DNA from: Longimycelium tulufanense
GTDB taxonomy: Bacteria; Actinomycetota; Actinomycetes; Mycobacteriales; Pseudonocardiaceae
Length of the DNA: 64,000 nt
Reading direction: 5' to 3'
NCBI RefSeq assembly: GCF_014645795.1
Contig: NZ_BMMK01000007.1
Span: forward strand, 124,001 to 188,000
How positions within the stretch are numbered: the first letter of the stretch is position 1; every line of letters starts with the position of its first letter. Of this stretch, positions 19,000-28,107 are shown one piece after another. A model generated the notes under the pieces. It did no database searches, was not told where the DNA came from, and worked only from the letters and a program-made list of their open reading frames with translations. The translations under genes were made by a program, and so were the position numbers.

Positions 19000-19806
19000 T
19001 TATTGCCCTGTCGATGGAAGCCGCCCCCACGCGGTGAGAATGAACTGGGGGATGTCGATGAAAGTGGGGTCGTTGAGCCGTTCCCGGAACTCGTCGATGT
19101 CCGCCTGGCTCACCGCCCCGCTCTCCAGCATGGCTGGCGCGACCTGGTTGACGAGCGGCTGCCAGCGATCCCGCGCGAGGTTGCCCATGCAGCCGAGCCG
19201 CCCGACGAAGTCGATCGACGACAACCCGTTACGCGCCAACAAGCTGGGGATCTGGCGTGCCCAGGTCAGGTCGGCACCGTGCGTGGCGTAAACGTCCTGG
19301 TAGGCCGCCATGAGCCGACGGACGGCGGGAAACGGAGACGTGTCCGCGGGAAGTTGGTACGGGTCGGTCACCACGAGCCACCCGCCGGGCTTGAGCCAGC
19401 GGGTCGCTCGTGCGACGAGGTCGTCTCGTGCGGCGAGATGGCAGAAGACGAACCGGGCGTGGACGAGGTCGAACTGGCCGGGCGCGTAGTCGGAGTCGGT
19501 GATGTCGGCCTGGACCACCTCGAGGTTGGGCGCCTTGCCGGCGTCGAGGTAGCGGGTGTCGACGTCCACCGCGACCACCCGGCCCCGCGGGCATCGCTCG
19601 GCCAGGGCGTAGGCGATCGAACCGGCGCCCGCGCCCAACTCCAGGCACTCCCAGTCCGGGGCGAGCCCGAGCCCGGTCAGGATGTCCAGGCTGAACGCGT
19701 CCGTGCTGGACTGGATGGACTCCAGGCGGGTGCGCTCGGTGGGCGAGTCCTTGGTCAGCGCGCCGGTGCTGTACGGGTCATCCGGTGTGGTGGGCCCGTC
19801 CGTCAT
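19000..19806 (-). CDS. class I SAM-dependent methyltransferase
   Basis: A 268-residue Rossmann-fold methyltransferase. The SAM-binding motif I is CLELGAGAGSIAYAL near residue 55, the acidic end of strand 2 is VVAVDVDTRYL near residue 77, and motif II/III regions read FDLVHARFVFCHL and LKPGGWLVVTDPYQ. The substrate is unknown; the form resembles UbiE/Coq5-like small-molecule methyltransferases. It overlaps the end of the upstream DUF6545 gene by 29 bp, so it is co-transcribed with that gene and probably with the ImmA-like protease gene. Confidence 0.85.
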   Translation of the reverse strand: MTDGPTTPDDPYSTGALTKDSPTERTRLESIQSSTDAFSLDILTGLGLAPDWECLELGAGAGSIAYALAERCPRGRVVAVDVDTRYLDAGKAPNLEVVQADITDSDYAPGQFDLVHARFVFCHLAARDDLVARATRWLKPGGWLVVTDPYQLPADTSPFPAVRRLMAAYQDVYATHGADLTWARQIPSLLARNGLSSIDFVGRLGCMGNLARDRWQPLVNQVAPAMLESGAVSQADIDEFRERLNDPTFIDIPQFILTAWGRLPSTGQ

Positions 19807-20989
19807 CGGTTGCCTCCCGGTGCCGCTGCCGCAGCAGTGGCTGGTCGTGGCCGTGCTGTCGGGCGAAGTCTTGCACGAGCGGATGGCGGCGTGCCCGGGC
19901 CAGCGACTCCAGGAAGCGGACCTCCTGCGCCCACTCGTCGTCCGAGGCCGTGCGTTCGGTGTCGGCCGCCTCGCCGGCGGGCCGGGGCGTGGCCCCGTTC
20001 GCCTTGGCGTGCTCGGCGATGACGAGCCAGCACGCGGTGGTCAGTGCTCCGCCGTCCTCCGACCCGGGTGCTGCCGACCTGGCGTGCGCCCGCGCGGCGT
20101 CGACGACGCCGTTGTCCACGTAGTCGCGGAGGACGAGAAGAGCGTCGCGGATCTCGATGACGCGGCGGTAGAGCCGTAGGTCGGTCGACCACCGCGACTC
20201 CTTAGGTTCGGGCAGCTCCACGTGCGGCACGGCGGCGACGAGCTCCTGCCAGAGTGGGCCGAGCCGGCGGAACGTGCGCAGGTCCTGCCAGCGGCGGCGG
20301 GCCTGGACCAGCAGCGGCAGGGACACGCCGGCGATCATCAGCCAGGCGGTGAGCCCGATGTTGAGCGGGAACAGCGCGCCAAGCCACGGCGAGCGGGTCA
20401 GCAGGAAGCCGAGCACGAGCACGGACCAGAAGACCGTCGAGGAGGCGAAGCCCGCGGCCAGCAGGAGCAGGCCGATGCGCAGCGGGCGGGTGGTGGCGTG
20501 CCGGGAGTAGCGCGCGCACAGCACGGCGCAGGGCAGGACGGCCACCACGTGCGCGACGCACAGCAGCCACCAGAACGGGCTGTACCACGGGACGTCGATC
20601 GAGGTGACACAACCGGACTGCGGGGAGCTCTCGGTATCCAGCAACACCAGGGTGACGCTGACGGCCGCGGCAGCGCCGTAGACCAGCCATGGCAGCCGAC
20701 GCGCGACCGCGGCCAGCACGAAGTCCAGGATGAACGCCGAGCTGAGCACGCCCCAGACGTTCATCACGATGCCGCAGCTGTTGGCCAGCAGGGCGGACTG
20801 GCTGAGCAGGGCGGTGACCGGGTCGAGGTAGACGGTGATCGAGCCGGCCAGGCCCGCCACGGCGATCAGCAGGCGGCGTTGCGGGCGGGACCGGACCGCG
20901 CCGGGTAAACGCAGCGCGAGCGCCAGCCACAGCGCGATCGTGCCGGCGACCAGGACCCTGGTGCCGAGGTCGTGCAGGGTCGCGGTCAT
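19778..20989 (-). CDS. MAB_1171c/DUF6545-type membrane protein
   Basis: A 403-residue protein with about seven hydrophobic helices in its first 235 residues and a cytoplasmic C-terminal helical domain of about 170 residues (from RRWQDLRTFRRLGPLWQEL). The last part, LWQEL...P......W..DLRLYRRVIEIRDALL, matches the pattern of the actinobacterial family often called MAB_1171c putative transporter. In many genomes this family sits next to ImmA/IrrE peptidase-domain proteins, as here, where the protease ends 3 bp upstream. Its function is unknown. It overlaps the methyltransferase downstream. Confidence 0.75.
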   Translation of the reverse strand: MTATLHDLGTRVLVAGTIALWLALALRLPGAVRSRPQRRLLIAVAGLAGSITVYLDPVTALLSQSALLANSCGIVMNVWGVLSSAFILDFVLAAVARRLPWLVYGAAAAVSVTLVLLDTESSPQSGCVTSIDVPWYSPFWWLLCVAHVVAVLPCAVLCARYSRHATTRPLRIGLLLLAAGFASSTVFWSVLVLGFLLTRSPWLGALFPLNIGLTAWLMIAGVSLPLLVQARRRWQDLRTFRRLGPLWQELVAAVPHVELPEPKESRWSTDLRLYRRVIEIRDALLVLRDYVDNGVVDAARAHARSAAPGSEDGGALTTACWLVIAEHAKANGATPRPAGEAADTERTASDDEWAQEVRFLESLARARRHPLVQDFARQHGHDQPLLRQRHREATDDGRAHHTG

Positions 20990-20992
20990 GCC

Positions 20993-21496
20993 TCACCGCT
21001 CCCGCATGCCGAGGGCGTCCTCGAGTTCGCCGAGGACGCCGGTGGCGGTCCAGGAGCTCTGCGCCTGCGCCCGGATCCGGACGAGGCTGGCGACGAGCTC
21101 GGCCTCCTGCTCCTCGTCAGTGGTGTAGCCGGCCCGGGTGAGCAGGCGCTCGATCAGCCCCGGGGAGAGGTGGGGCACGAGGTGGCGGACCCCGTGCCCC
21201 ACACCGGCGGTCCCACTCTGGTGGTCGCAGAGCATGTGGCCGATCTCGTGCAGGACGATGTGGTCGCGGTGGAACTGGCTCGTCTTGTCCTCCACGAAGA
21301 TCACGTCACGATCGGCCATCCGCAGCCACGCACCGCAGGCGTTGATGGTGTGCCCCGCCGGAAGGGTGCGGACGTCGATGGGGCGGCGTCGCAACAGGGC
21401 GAGCATCTCCAGCAGACCGGACACCGAGAAGGGCCGGGGCAACGTGAGGCTGTCCACCAGCGCCTGACATCGCTTGTAGCCGTCTCGTGTGACCAT
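20993..21496 (-). CDS. ImmA/IrrE-family metallo-endopeptidase
   Basis: The 167-residue protein carries the zinc-protease motif HEIGH within IVLHEIGHMLCDH near residue 78 and a downstream acidic helix EEQEAELVASLV that would supply the third ligand. ImmA/IrrE peptidases usually cleave a DNA-binding repressor in response to a signal, but no XRE repressor is adjacent. Start at ATG 21496; an overlapping ATG 12 bases upstream in another frame sits better on GGAGG, so the start is not certain. It leads the operon with the DUF6545 membrane protein and the methyltransferase. Confidence 0.78.
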   Translation of the reverse strand: MVTRDGYKRCQALVDSLTLPRPFSVSGLLEMLALLRRRPIDVRTLPAGHTINACGAWLRMADRDVIFVEDKTSQFHRDHIVLHEIGHMLCDHQSGTAGVGHGVRHLVPHLSPGLIERLLTRAGYTTDEEQEAELVASLVRIRAQAQSSWTATGVLGELEDALGMRER

Positions 21497-21922
21497 GTCG
21501 CCGCCATGACCTCCGATCGGGCATCTCCGGAACCGCAGCGGAACCCAGCCCCTCGCCTGTTTCATCAGCGTCCCACAGCAGAAGTGCCGCTCGGCGGTTC
21601 TTCGATTGGTCCTGATCGTGAAATGCGGCGTGCTCCCGGGCATGGTCGGTGAGGTGGTCGGGTGTCCCGGCGATCCCCCAGCCCATGGCGCAAAGAACCA
21701 CGCCTTCCCGGCACAGAACAGAACCAAGAGGAGCAGGCCACTGTCAAGAGCTTGCCGAGGCCCGTCTTCGCTATTCCAACAAGCGTTGACCTAAGTGCTG
21801 TCACCGGGTGGGCGGGTAGGCGGAACGGCTTCTCCCCCGCTGGAACCAGGGTTGCTGATCCCGATGGTGGCCAGTGGACGCACGACGGGTGCTTCCCGGA
21901 GAAGAAGGCGGCAACGGCGCGG
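21497..21922. other. intergenic region
   Basis: Promoter space for the ImmA-like gene and the end of the leftward phyH gene. No gene, hairpin or repeat stands out. Confidence 0.4.
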
Positions 21923-22714
21923 TCAGGCGAGGCCCAGTCCGTGCCGGATCGCCAGCTCGACCGGCGAATAGGCACCGTCGGCGCGCTCGGGCTCGAGAGG
22001 CCCGGTCGGTTCGAGGGGCGGCTGGGCGATGAAGCGCGGCACCGAGCCACGGTGCGGCTGCGCGGCGTGAATCAGGAACGGATGGCAGAGATAGACGTCG
22101 CCGGCCTTGCCCGTGGCGAGGGCGAGCGGGCGGTCGTCCGAGTCGAGCTTGCCGGCCGCGTCCATCTCCTGGCACAGCTCCAGCATGTTCCTGCCCCCTT
22201 CCCCCGCCTCCCGGAGGAATGGCGGAACGTCCAGGTGCGACCCCACCTTGATCCGGGTGGGGGCCTCGTCCGGACCGACGTCGGAGAAGAGGAAGAGCAT
22301 CAGGAGTGCCCGTTCGCGGGAGCTGATGTTCAGCCAGGGCCAGGTTTCCCCGTCGACGGAGTAGCTGCCGTCCATGTGCCATCCGGAGTCGCCGGGGTCG
22401 TCGGGGTGGGGAAACCGGATCGGGAAGGTACCCAGACCACCGCGTGGTAGCCATTGCCCCTTGCCGACAAGCTGGTCGAACGCCGCGTGCAGGCGAGGCG
22501 AGTTGGCCGCCACCCGGAACGGTTCGTCCGCCGCACCGGGGATCCTGATGACCGGCTGCGTCCAGGTGGCAGGATCGTCCGGGTCCAGTCCGGTCCTGCG
22601 CCAGAGAATTGCGCGGGCCGCGTCGGCCACGGATCGTGGAAATGCTTCGCGGACATGCACGAAGCCGTCCCTGACGAAGCCCTCGATCTGCTCAGGGGTC
22701 AGTGCGTCACCCAT
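21923..22714 (-). CDS. phytanoyl-CoA dioxygenase (PhyH) family protein
   Basis: A 263-residue Fe(II)/2-oxoglutarate oxygenase. The facial triad is seen as WHMDGSY (His and Asp near residues 112-114) and the distal CHPFLIHAAQPHRG near residue 210, followed by the arginine of VPRFI expected to bind 2-oxoglutarate. The N-terminal LTPEQIEGFVRDGFV is the common PhyH opening. Substrate unknown: family members hydroxylate lipids, amino acids or natural products, and no biosynthetic neighbours help. It is a single gene. Confidence 0.85.
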   Translation of the reverse strand: MGDALTPEQIEGFVRDGFVHVREAFPRSVADAARAILWRRTGLDPDDPATWTQPVIRIPGAADEPFRVAANSPRLHAAFDQLVGKGQWLPRGGLGTFPIRFPHPDDPGDSGWHMDGSYSVDGETWPWLNISSRERALLMLFLFSDVGPDEAPTRIKVGSHLDVPPFLREAGEGGRNMLELCQEMDAAGKLDSDDRPLALATGKAGDVYLCHPFLIHAAQPHRGSVPRFIAQPPLEPTGPLEPERADGAYSPVELAIRHGLGLA

Positions 22715-23627
22715 CAGTCATCACCTCTCGGGAGGTGATCCTCGGGTGCCGGCCGCCCGGGTACCTACCGCTTTTCCGGCCGGCCGGATACGCCTCCGAA
22801 GAGGCGGGGAGGGTTCCGCGTTCCCGCGTCGGCGAAGTCGGCGGCCCGCAAGGACCCGGTTGGCCTTCTTCTCCACCGTGCGCTCGATCAACGCCGCTTC
22901 TCGCGTAGCTCCTGGCTGCGTTGATCTCCGCGGTGGCCTACCCCCTCGACGCCTACGTTGCCGCCGGCGAGCAGCCGCCCTGTTGCGGCGGCACGGGCCG
23001 AACGGTGCCCGCGTGAGAGACGGCGCATGCCGCCCCTCACGCGGGCCTCCCCCTTCCCCTTCTTCGAACGAAAATCCCGTCCGACACACGCACCGGCCAC
23101 CGTCCCCCGCATGACCGGCGCGCGCACCGACAGTAACCCGAATTCTGCCCGTAATGCGCACGGACCCTGTCACTCATAACGAGACCCAATCAACGGACGG
23201 ATTAATACGTTAGGAATACGCCCAAACGGCGCGTAACAGACACCGAACACGCGCGCAATGTAACGTAGTTCTAACACATCGCGACACCCCGGCACGAACC
23301 GAGATGAGGTTAGCGAATAGGGAGAGGGCTCGCTGCGGTTACGGAAAGGTTCACCACCCTGGGGGTCAGCACGGCACCCCCGGCCCTCGCTTCGCCAGCC
23401 ACCACCGCCGGCGCCGAAGGCCACAACCGCTGACTCCCTTTGCACGGTGGTGGCGCGCTCGGCTACACCACCATTGCTGCCACCACCCAGAACGGGGATC
23501 GAAGCGTCGTGCTGTCCGCGTCGACGTCCGGGCTCCGTTCGGCGTCTTGGGACGTGGTTGCCGGTGTCGCGGAACGTGCGCTCTGCGGGGTGAGAGCAGC
23601 AGCAGTAGCGTTCAGTAGCGCCGGGTA
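22715..23627. other. gene-poor, compositionally uneven stretch
   Basis: No convincing protein is encoded on either strand. Structure present: a 9-bp inverted repeat GATCAACGC (22886-22894)/GCGTTGATC (22918-22926); an 11-bp hairpin at 23007-23046; and a markedly AT-richer segment at about 23155-23300 (GTAACGTAG, TTAATACG, AACACATCG) that may be a promoter or foreign DNA. It adjoins the XRE pseudogene and looks like decayed accessory sequence. Confidence 0.45.
23007..23046. terminator. hairpin, probable terminator
   Basis: GCCCGCGTGAG (23007-23017) pairs perfectly with CTCACGCGGGC (23036-23046); the 18-nt loop contains GGC-GCAT-GCC. Pyrimidine-rich sequence follows on the plus strand. The transcript it would end is not identifiable. 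Confidence 0.5.
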
Positions 23628-24123
23628 ATGGGGGGGCGCTGGTCCACCAACGCCGCCTCCGAGGAACCCACCCCGAATGCCGGCAGGGTCTTGGAAAAGC
23701 GAGTACGTGCACGAACAGCCCGCCAGAAGATCTTGCGGCGCGCGGACTTTCCGATACCCCGAGTCATCCTCGGCGAGATGGTGCTACGGCGCCCCGTGGG
23801 CGGTGTGCCAGTGATAAGGGGCAGGAGCGACTTCGCCATCTCATCGACATGTCCGCTGAGCCCAACGTGACGCTGCAGGTTCTTCCACTTGCGCTCGGGG
23901 TTCATCCCGGGATCAATGGCCGGTTCTGCATCCTCGAGTTTCCAGACGACACACGCACTCTGGGTGTACACCGATGGCCCTGGCGAAAGCATCTACCTGC
24001 AGGGCACCAAGGTCGTTTAGCGATGTACTCTCACGTTCGGGCAGCTCGGTGTACGTGCCCTCAGCCAGCCGACTCGGCCGAACTCATCCAGGCCGCGATC
24101 GATGATCTTTCGAGGGGGCCAAC
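23628..24123 (+). pseudogene. decayed XRE-family regulator, DUF5753 part
   Basis: Three frames together spell the C-terminal DUF5753 domain of an actinomycete helix-turn-helix regulator: frame 1 has RVRARTARQKILRRAD and LGEMVLRRPVGGVPVIRG; frame 2 then gives QERLRHLIDMSAEPNVTLQV and HPGINGRFCILEFPDD; frame 3 gives WVYTDGPGESIYLQGTKVV followed by a stop; frame 2 resumes with PADSAELIQAAIDDLSRG. At least two frameshifts and a stop disrupt it, and no N-terminal HTH was found, so the gene is dead. The following DUF397 frame is intact, which is the usual partner gene. Confidence 0.72.
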
Positions 24124-24360
24124 ATGGCCAAGCACAGGTTAGGGAGCTGGCGGACGAGCAGCCGCACCTGCGGGGCAGGTGGTGCTGGTGGTGGGAAGTG
24201 TGTCGAGGTGGGGTCCGCCTTCCCCATCATCGGGGTGCGGGACTCCAAGAACCCCGAGGGCGCCATCCTGACCTTCTCTCCCCGGGAGTGGTCCGCCTTC
24301 CTCGCCCGGCTGCGGAGCGGCGTGCTCGACCTCCAACCCGCACCACACCAAGCCCGGTAG
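24124..24360 (+). CDS. DUF397-domain protein
   Basis: A 78-residue protein with the DUF397 pattern: WRTSSRTCG at residues 9-17, KCVEVG, then VRDSKNPEGAILTFSPREW and a terminal AFLARLRSG. DUF397 proteins are small partners encoded directly after XRE/DUF5753 regulators in actinomycetes and can influence development; BldB belongs to a related set. GAGGGGG lies six bases before the ATG. Its regulator partner upstream is a pseudogene, so it is probably an orphan remnant, though the frame itself is whole. Confidence 0.72.
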   Translation: MAKHRLGSWRTSSRTCGAGGAGGGKCVEVGSAFPIIGVRDSKNPEGAILTFSPREWSAFLARLRSGVLDLQPAPHQAR

Positions 24361-24572
24361 TCCTCACCCTGTCACCAACACTCCTCCCCCATCACCAACC
24401 TGGCCCCAGGTCGCCACCCGGGGCCGTTCTGCTTGGTTCTGCCAACATCCTCCCTTCCTTCCGCCTGGCGGCAATCAGCCCCGAGGCCGTCACTCCGCAG
24501 GGGGGAGCGCACTTCCCCGGGTGGTGCTACAACGGGCACGCAGGCCGTTCCGCCCGCGTGCAGGGAGTCGGT

Positions 24573-25871
24573 GTGGACATCTCGGACCAGCCCCGAGCTC
24601 CGGGGAGCGATGAGCAGGCCGATGTCATCGTCGTCGGCGCGGGTCCGGGCGGCTCCACCACCGCCCACCACCTCGCCCGCCAGGGCCTCGACGTGCTCGT
24701 CCTCGAAAAGTCCGCGTTCCCCCGCGAGAAGGTCTGCGGTGACGGCCTCACTCCCCGCGCCGTCACCCAACTGATCCGCATGGGCGTCGACATCGACGCC
24801 CCGGGCTGGGCCCGGCAACGTGGCATCCGGGCGATCGGCGGCCGCGTCCGCCTCGAACTGGCGTGGCCCGAGCTCGCTCCTTACCCCGGCTTCGGCCTCA
24901 CCCGCACTCGCTTCGACCTCGACGACCTCCTCGCCGACCGCGCCTGTGCGGTCGGCGCCCGCCTTCGCACCGGCGTCACCGTGACCGGCCCGCTCGCCGA
25001 CCCCGCCGGCCGGGTCATCGGCGTGACCGCCGAGATCTCCACAGACAACGGCAAGCCGACTTCCACCACCTTCCGCGCTCCCCTCGTGGTCGGTGCCGAT
25101 GGTGTCTCCGGCCGTCTTCCGCTCTCCCTGGGGCTCGCCCGGCGCCAGAATCGCCCGGTTGGCATCGCCCTGCGCCGCTACTACCGGCGCTCCGGCCCAC
25201 CCGACGAGTACCTGGAGGTGTGGCTGGACGTCGACCTCCCCGGCAACGGCCTGCTGCCCGGTTACGGCTGGATCTTCGACCTCGGCGACGGTCGGGTGAA
25301 CGCCGGACTCGGCGTCCTGAACACCCCCGCCGTGACCAACGGCCTCGACTACCGGCGTGCCCTGTCCGACTGGCTGTCGGCCCTACCTCCCGACTCCGCA
25401 CTCGGCACCTCCGCACAGCCGGACAGCCCGGTCCGCGGCGCGGCCCTCCCCATGGGTTTCAACCGCACCCCGCACTACGTCCCCGGCCTCATGCTCGTCG
25501 GCGACTGCGGTGGCCTGGTCAACCCGTTCAGCGGTGAGGGCATCGCCTACGCGATGGAGTCCGGGGAGCTGGCCGCCGACATCGCCGCCCAGGCACTCGC
25601 CCGGCCTGAGGGGTCGGCCCGCGAGCGCGTCTTCTCCCTCTACCCCCGCGAGCTGCGCCAGCGTTATGGCCGCTACTACCGTCTGGGCCTCTGGTTCCTC
25701 AGCAGCCTGCGGCAGGACTGGTTCCTCCGCGTCTACGCTCGGCACCAGCTCCGTTATCCACCGCTGGCCCGGCTCGCGTTCCGGCTGGCCGCCAACATGA
25801 CCGACGGCCGCGACGGCGCCCCGATGGACCGCTTCATCCACCTCCTCGAACGGGTCGTCCCCACCGCCTGA
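24573..25871 (+). CDS. geranylgeranyl reductase family FAD oxidoreductase (MenJ-like)
   Basis: A 432-residue flavoprotein of the geranylgeranyl-reductase family, which saturates isoprenoid chains; in mycobacteria the relative MenJ reduces one isoprene unit of menaquinone. The FAD motif VIVVGAGPGGSTTAHHLA is at residues 19-36, the family motif EKVCGDGLTPRAV near residue 50, the second FAD region VVGADGVSGRL near 172, and LVGDCGGLVNPFSGEGI near residue 308. I choose GTG 24573, with AGGGAG five bases upstream; the frame is open much further left without a credible start. It is transcribed alone, with no menaquinone or carotenoid genes beside it, so the substrate is open. Confidence 0.85.
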   Translation: MDISDQPRAPGSDEQADVIVVGAGPGGSTTAHHLARQGLDVLVLEKSAFPREKVCGDGLTPRAVTQLIRMGVDIDAPGWARQRGIRAIGGRVRLELAWPELAPYPGFGLTRTRFDLDDLLADRACAVGARLRTGVTVTGPLADPAGRVIGVTAEISTDNGKPTSTTFRAPLVVGADGVSGRLPLSLGLARRQNRPVGIALRRYYRRSGPPDEYLEVWLDVDLPGNGLLPGYGWIFDLGDGRVNAGLGVLNTPAVTNGLDYRRALSDWLSALPPDSALGTSAQPDSPVRGAALPMGFNRTPHYVPGLMLVGDCGGLVNPFSGEGIAYAMESGELAADIAAQALARPEGSARERVFSLYPRELRQRYGRYYRLGLWFLSSLRQDWFLRVYARHQLRYPPLARLAFRLAANMTDGRDGAPMDRFIHLLERVVPTA

Positions 25872-25899
25872 ACCGACGTGGCGCCACGTGACAGTCAGA

Positions 25900-26652
25900 T
25901 CAGCGATCGACCACGGTCACCTCGATGACGTAGTTGTCGGATCGATAGACGTGTTGCGCGTACTCGATGGGCGTGCTCTCGGTGTTGTAGGTGGTGCGGG
26001 TCATCGACAGCAGTGGTGCTCCGCGAGAGACCTGGAGTAGCCGGGCTTCGTTGGCCTTGGCCGACAGTGCGCCGATGCGTTGGTTCGCCATCTTTGGGTA
26101 GATCCCGTGGGCGCGTAGGGAGCGGTACAGACCCTGCTGTTCCAGCTGCGCCCGGGTGATCTTCACGATGTTCGCCGGCAGCCAGTTCCGCATGATGGCG
26201 AGCGGTTCCGCACTGGTCAGCCGCAGCCGTTCCAGGTACAGCACGGGTGCGCCGGGTTCGAGTTCGAGTGCCTCGGCCACGGCGGCACCGGCATCCACGA
26301 CGCAGTGCTCCAGCACCTCCGTCCGTGGTTGCTGACCACTGCTCTCCAGATCGTCGTAGAGGCTGGACAGCTCGACCTGACGGCTGACGCGCTGGCGAGC
26401 CACCTGCGTTCCGATCCCCCGCCGGCGGATCAACATGCCCTTGCGCACCAGTTCCTCGATCGCCCGGCGCAGGGTGGGCCGGGACAGGCCGAGCTGGTCG
26501 GCCAGCTCGATCTCGTTGGTCAGCCGGTCGCCGGGTTGCAGCGTGCCGTCCGTGATCGCCCGCTCAATCTGTTGGGAAACCTGGAAGTACAGCGGGACAG
26601 GGCTGCTTCGATCGATGTCGAACGCGATCCTGTTCATGGGGTCGTTGGTCAC
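25900..26652 (-). CDS. GntR-family regulator with UTRA ligand domain
   Basis: A HutC/FadR-type repressor. The winged helix at residues 12-75 includes PLYFQVSQQIERAI, LSRPTLRRAIEELV and the wing RRRGIGTQV; the UTRA ligand domain from about residue 90 contains VLYLERLRLTSAEPLAIMRNWLP and ends with YAQHVYRSDNYVIEVTV. GTG 26652 with GGGGG upstream is chosen; ATG 26679 is an alternative. It is divergent from the aldolase operon at 27073 and most likely controls it in response to a phosphorylated or sugar-like ligand (inference). Actinobacterial inositol clusters also pair a GntR regulator with a Cgl0159-type protein. Confidence 0.85.
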   Translation of the reverse strand: MTNDPMNRIAFDIDRSSPVPLYFQVSQQIERAITDGTLQPGDRLTNEIELADQLGLSRPTLRRAIEELVRKGMLIRRRGIGTQVARQRVSRQVELSSLYDDLESSGQQPRTEVLEHCVVDAGAAVAEALELEPGAPVLYLERLRLTSAEPLAIMRNWLPANIVKITRAQLEQQGLYRSLRAHGIYPKMANQRIGALSAKANEARLLQVSRGAPLLSMTRTTYNTESTPIEYAQHVYRSDNYVIEVTVVDR

Positions 26653-27072
26653 GGCTTGGCCCCCGGCAGTCGGGGCCACCCGTGGCGCACGGTGGCGGGC
26701 GTGGCGCCTCCGCCCGGCGGCCGCGCGTGGCTTCCCGCGCCCGGCCGGGACGACGTGCCGCTTGCCGACATGAATTCCACCCTTTCCGGACTTCCGGCAA
26801 CAAAGCGCTCCCGCGGCCCGCAGCCTAGTTGTACAGACGAAAGAACGTCATGACAGCAGGCCAGCACGCCCCGCCCGAATTCCGCCGATCTTGCACCCCT
26901 CCAGACGGCTCCGCGCAGTCGTGTTACCCCGGACCCGCCCCGCTCGCCACCGCGATTCGCCACGAAACACCACGTCAGCGACTTTGTCTTGACATACTGA
27001 CATTCGTACCGCAGGATCGGCCCCAGTGGAACGGGCCGCGATCTGGCCGTTCCCGACCTGGGGAGGATCGGC
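26653..27072. other. divergent promoter region of GntR gene and aldolase operon
   Basis: The right part is AT-richer and holds a sigma-70-like promoter at 26989-27017. No gene is supported. The GntR operator is not obvious; TTGTACAGACGAAAGAACG near 26828 is a candidate zone. Confidence 0.45.
26989..27017 (+). promoter_or_regulatory. sigma-70-like promoter of the aldolase operon
   Basis: A consensus -35 TTGACA at 26989-26994 and CAGGAT at 27012-27017 with a 17-bp spacer. Transcription would begin about 50 bp before the GTG start at 27073. Confidence 0.5.
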
Positions 27073-27993
27073 GTGATCACACGCGAGCAGTGGGCTGAAC
27101 TGTTGCGGATCAGGGCTGCCGAGCCGCAGCTCGTGACCGCCGCCTACCAGCGACGCCGACGCCGGCCGCGACTGTTGTCGGAGCGGGGCACGCTGTTCCT
27201 GGTCGCCGCCGACCACCCGGCCCGCGGCGACATCGGCATCCGGTCGGACCCGCTGGCGATGGCGGACCGCCGGTCGCTGCTGGAGCGACTGCTCGTGGCG
27301 CTGGCCAACCCCGCCGTGGACGGCGTCCTCGGCACCCCCGACGTCATCGAGGAGCTGCTGCTCCTCGATGAGATCACCGGATTCCGTGCCCTGGACGACC
27401 GCGTCGTCATCGGTTCGATGAACCGGGGTGGCCTGGCCGATGCCGAGTGGGGCATCGACGACCGCTTCACCGCCTACTCGGCACAGTCCATCGTGGACTG
27501 CAATCTCGACGGTGGGAAGATGTTGCTCCGCTTGGTCGACACCGACGCCGCTACGGCACCGACGATCGAGTCGTGTGCCAGGGCGGTGACCGAGCTGGCC
27601 ACGGCCAGGCGCATGGCCATGGTCGAGCCGCTGCCCTACGAGCGGGGCGAGGACGGCGCATTGCGGCTCATGCGCGAGGCCGGCCCGTTGGCCCGCGCCG
27701 CCAGCATCGCGGCGGGCCTCGGGCATACGTCCGCCTACACCTGGCTGAAGCTTCCCGCACCGGCGGAGCCGGAGGTTGTCTTCGGGTCCTCCTCGTTGCC
27801 GGTGCTCGTCCTCGGCGGGGTACCCGTTCGGGACACCGCCACCGACCTCGCCGCGTGGCAGGCAGCGGTGGCGCATCCCGCGGTCCGTGGCCTGGTTGTC
27901 GGCCGAGCACTGCTCTACCCCTCGGACGGTGACGTGGCCGCCGCCGTGGCCGCCGCGGCTTCTCTTCTCGCTCAGCCCGCACCGGTGGGCTGA
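27073..27993 (+). CDS. Cgl0159-type (beta/alpha)8 aldolase-fold protein
   Basis: A 306-residue TIM-barrel protein of the Cgl0159 family, found in actinobacterial myo-inositol clusters and related to DeoC/LacD class I aldolases. Visible landmarks: LFLVAADHPARGD near residue 41, NRGGLADAEWGIDDRFTAY near residue 117, the two lysines K149 (DGGKMLLRL) and K226 (YTWLKLPAP) suited to Schiff-base chemistry, and VLVLGGVPV on the next strand. The GTG start has GGGAGG seven bases upstream. It leads a six-gene operon lacking iolB, iolC and iolD, so inositol breakdown is unlikely and the true substrate is unknown. Confidence 0.8.
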   Translation: MITREQWAELLRIRAAEPQLVTAAYQRRRRRPRLLSERGTLFLVAADHPARGDIGIRSDPLAMADRRSLLERLLVALANPAVDGVLGTPDVIEELLLLDEITGFRALDDRVVIGSMNRGGLADAEWGIDDRFTAYSAQSIVDCNLDGGKMLLRLVDTDAATAPTIESCARAVTELATARRMAMVEPLPYERGEDGALRLMREAGPLARAASIAAGLGHTSAYTWLKLPAPAEPEVVFGSSSLPVLVLGGVPVRDTATDLAAWQAAVAHPAVRGLVVGRALLYPSDGDVAAAVAAAASLLAQPAPVG

Positions 27994-28107
27994 GATTCTC
28001 CGACTGCACCTCCCACCGCTTCGTATATCGACGTTGCGGAGTACGAGACGTGCGCGCCAGCGTGTTACCCGTCGTGGCCGCACGTCCTCGACACGAAAGC
28101 AACCACC

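Noticed and set aside
20993-21727. Longer ImmA-like protein starting at 21727
   Set aside because: The extra 77 residues are unlike the family and include promoter sequence; the conserved part begins at 21496.
23170-23712. 180-codon minus-strand frame in the gene-poor stretch
   Set aside because: Low-complexity, no motif, and it crosses the AT-rich patch and the DUF5753 remnant on the other strand.
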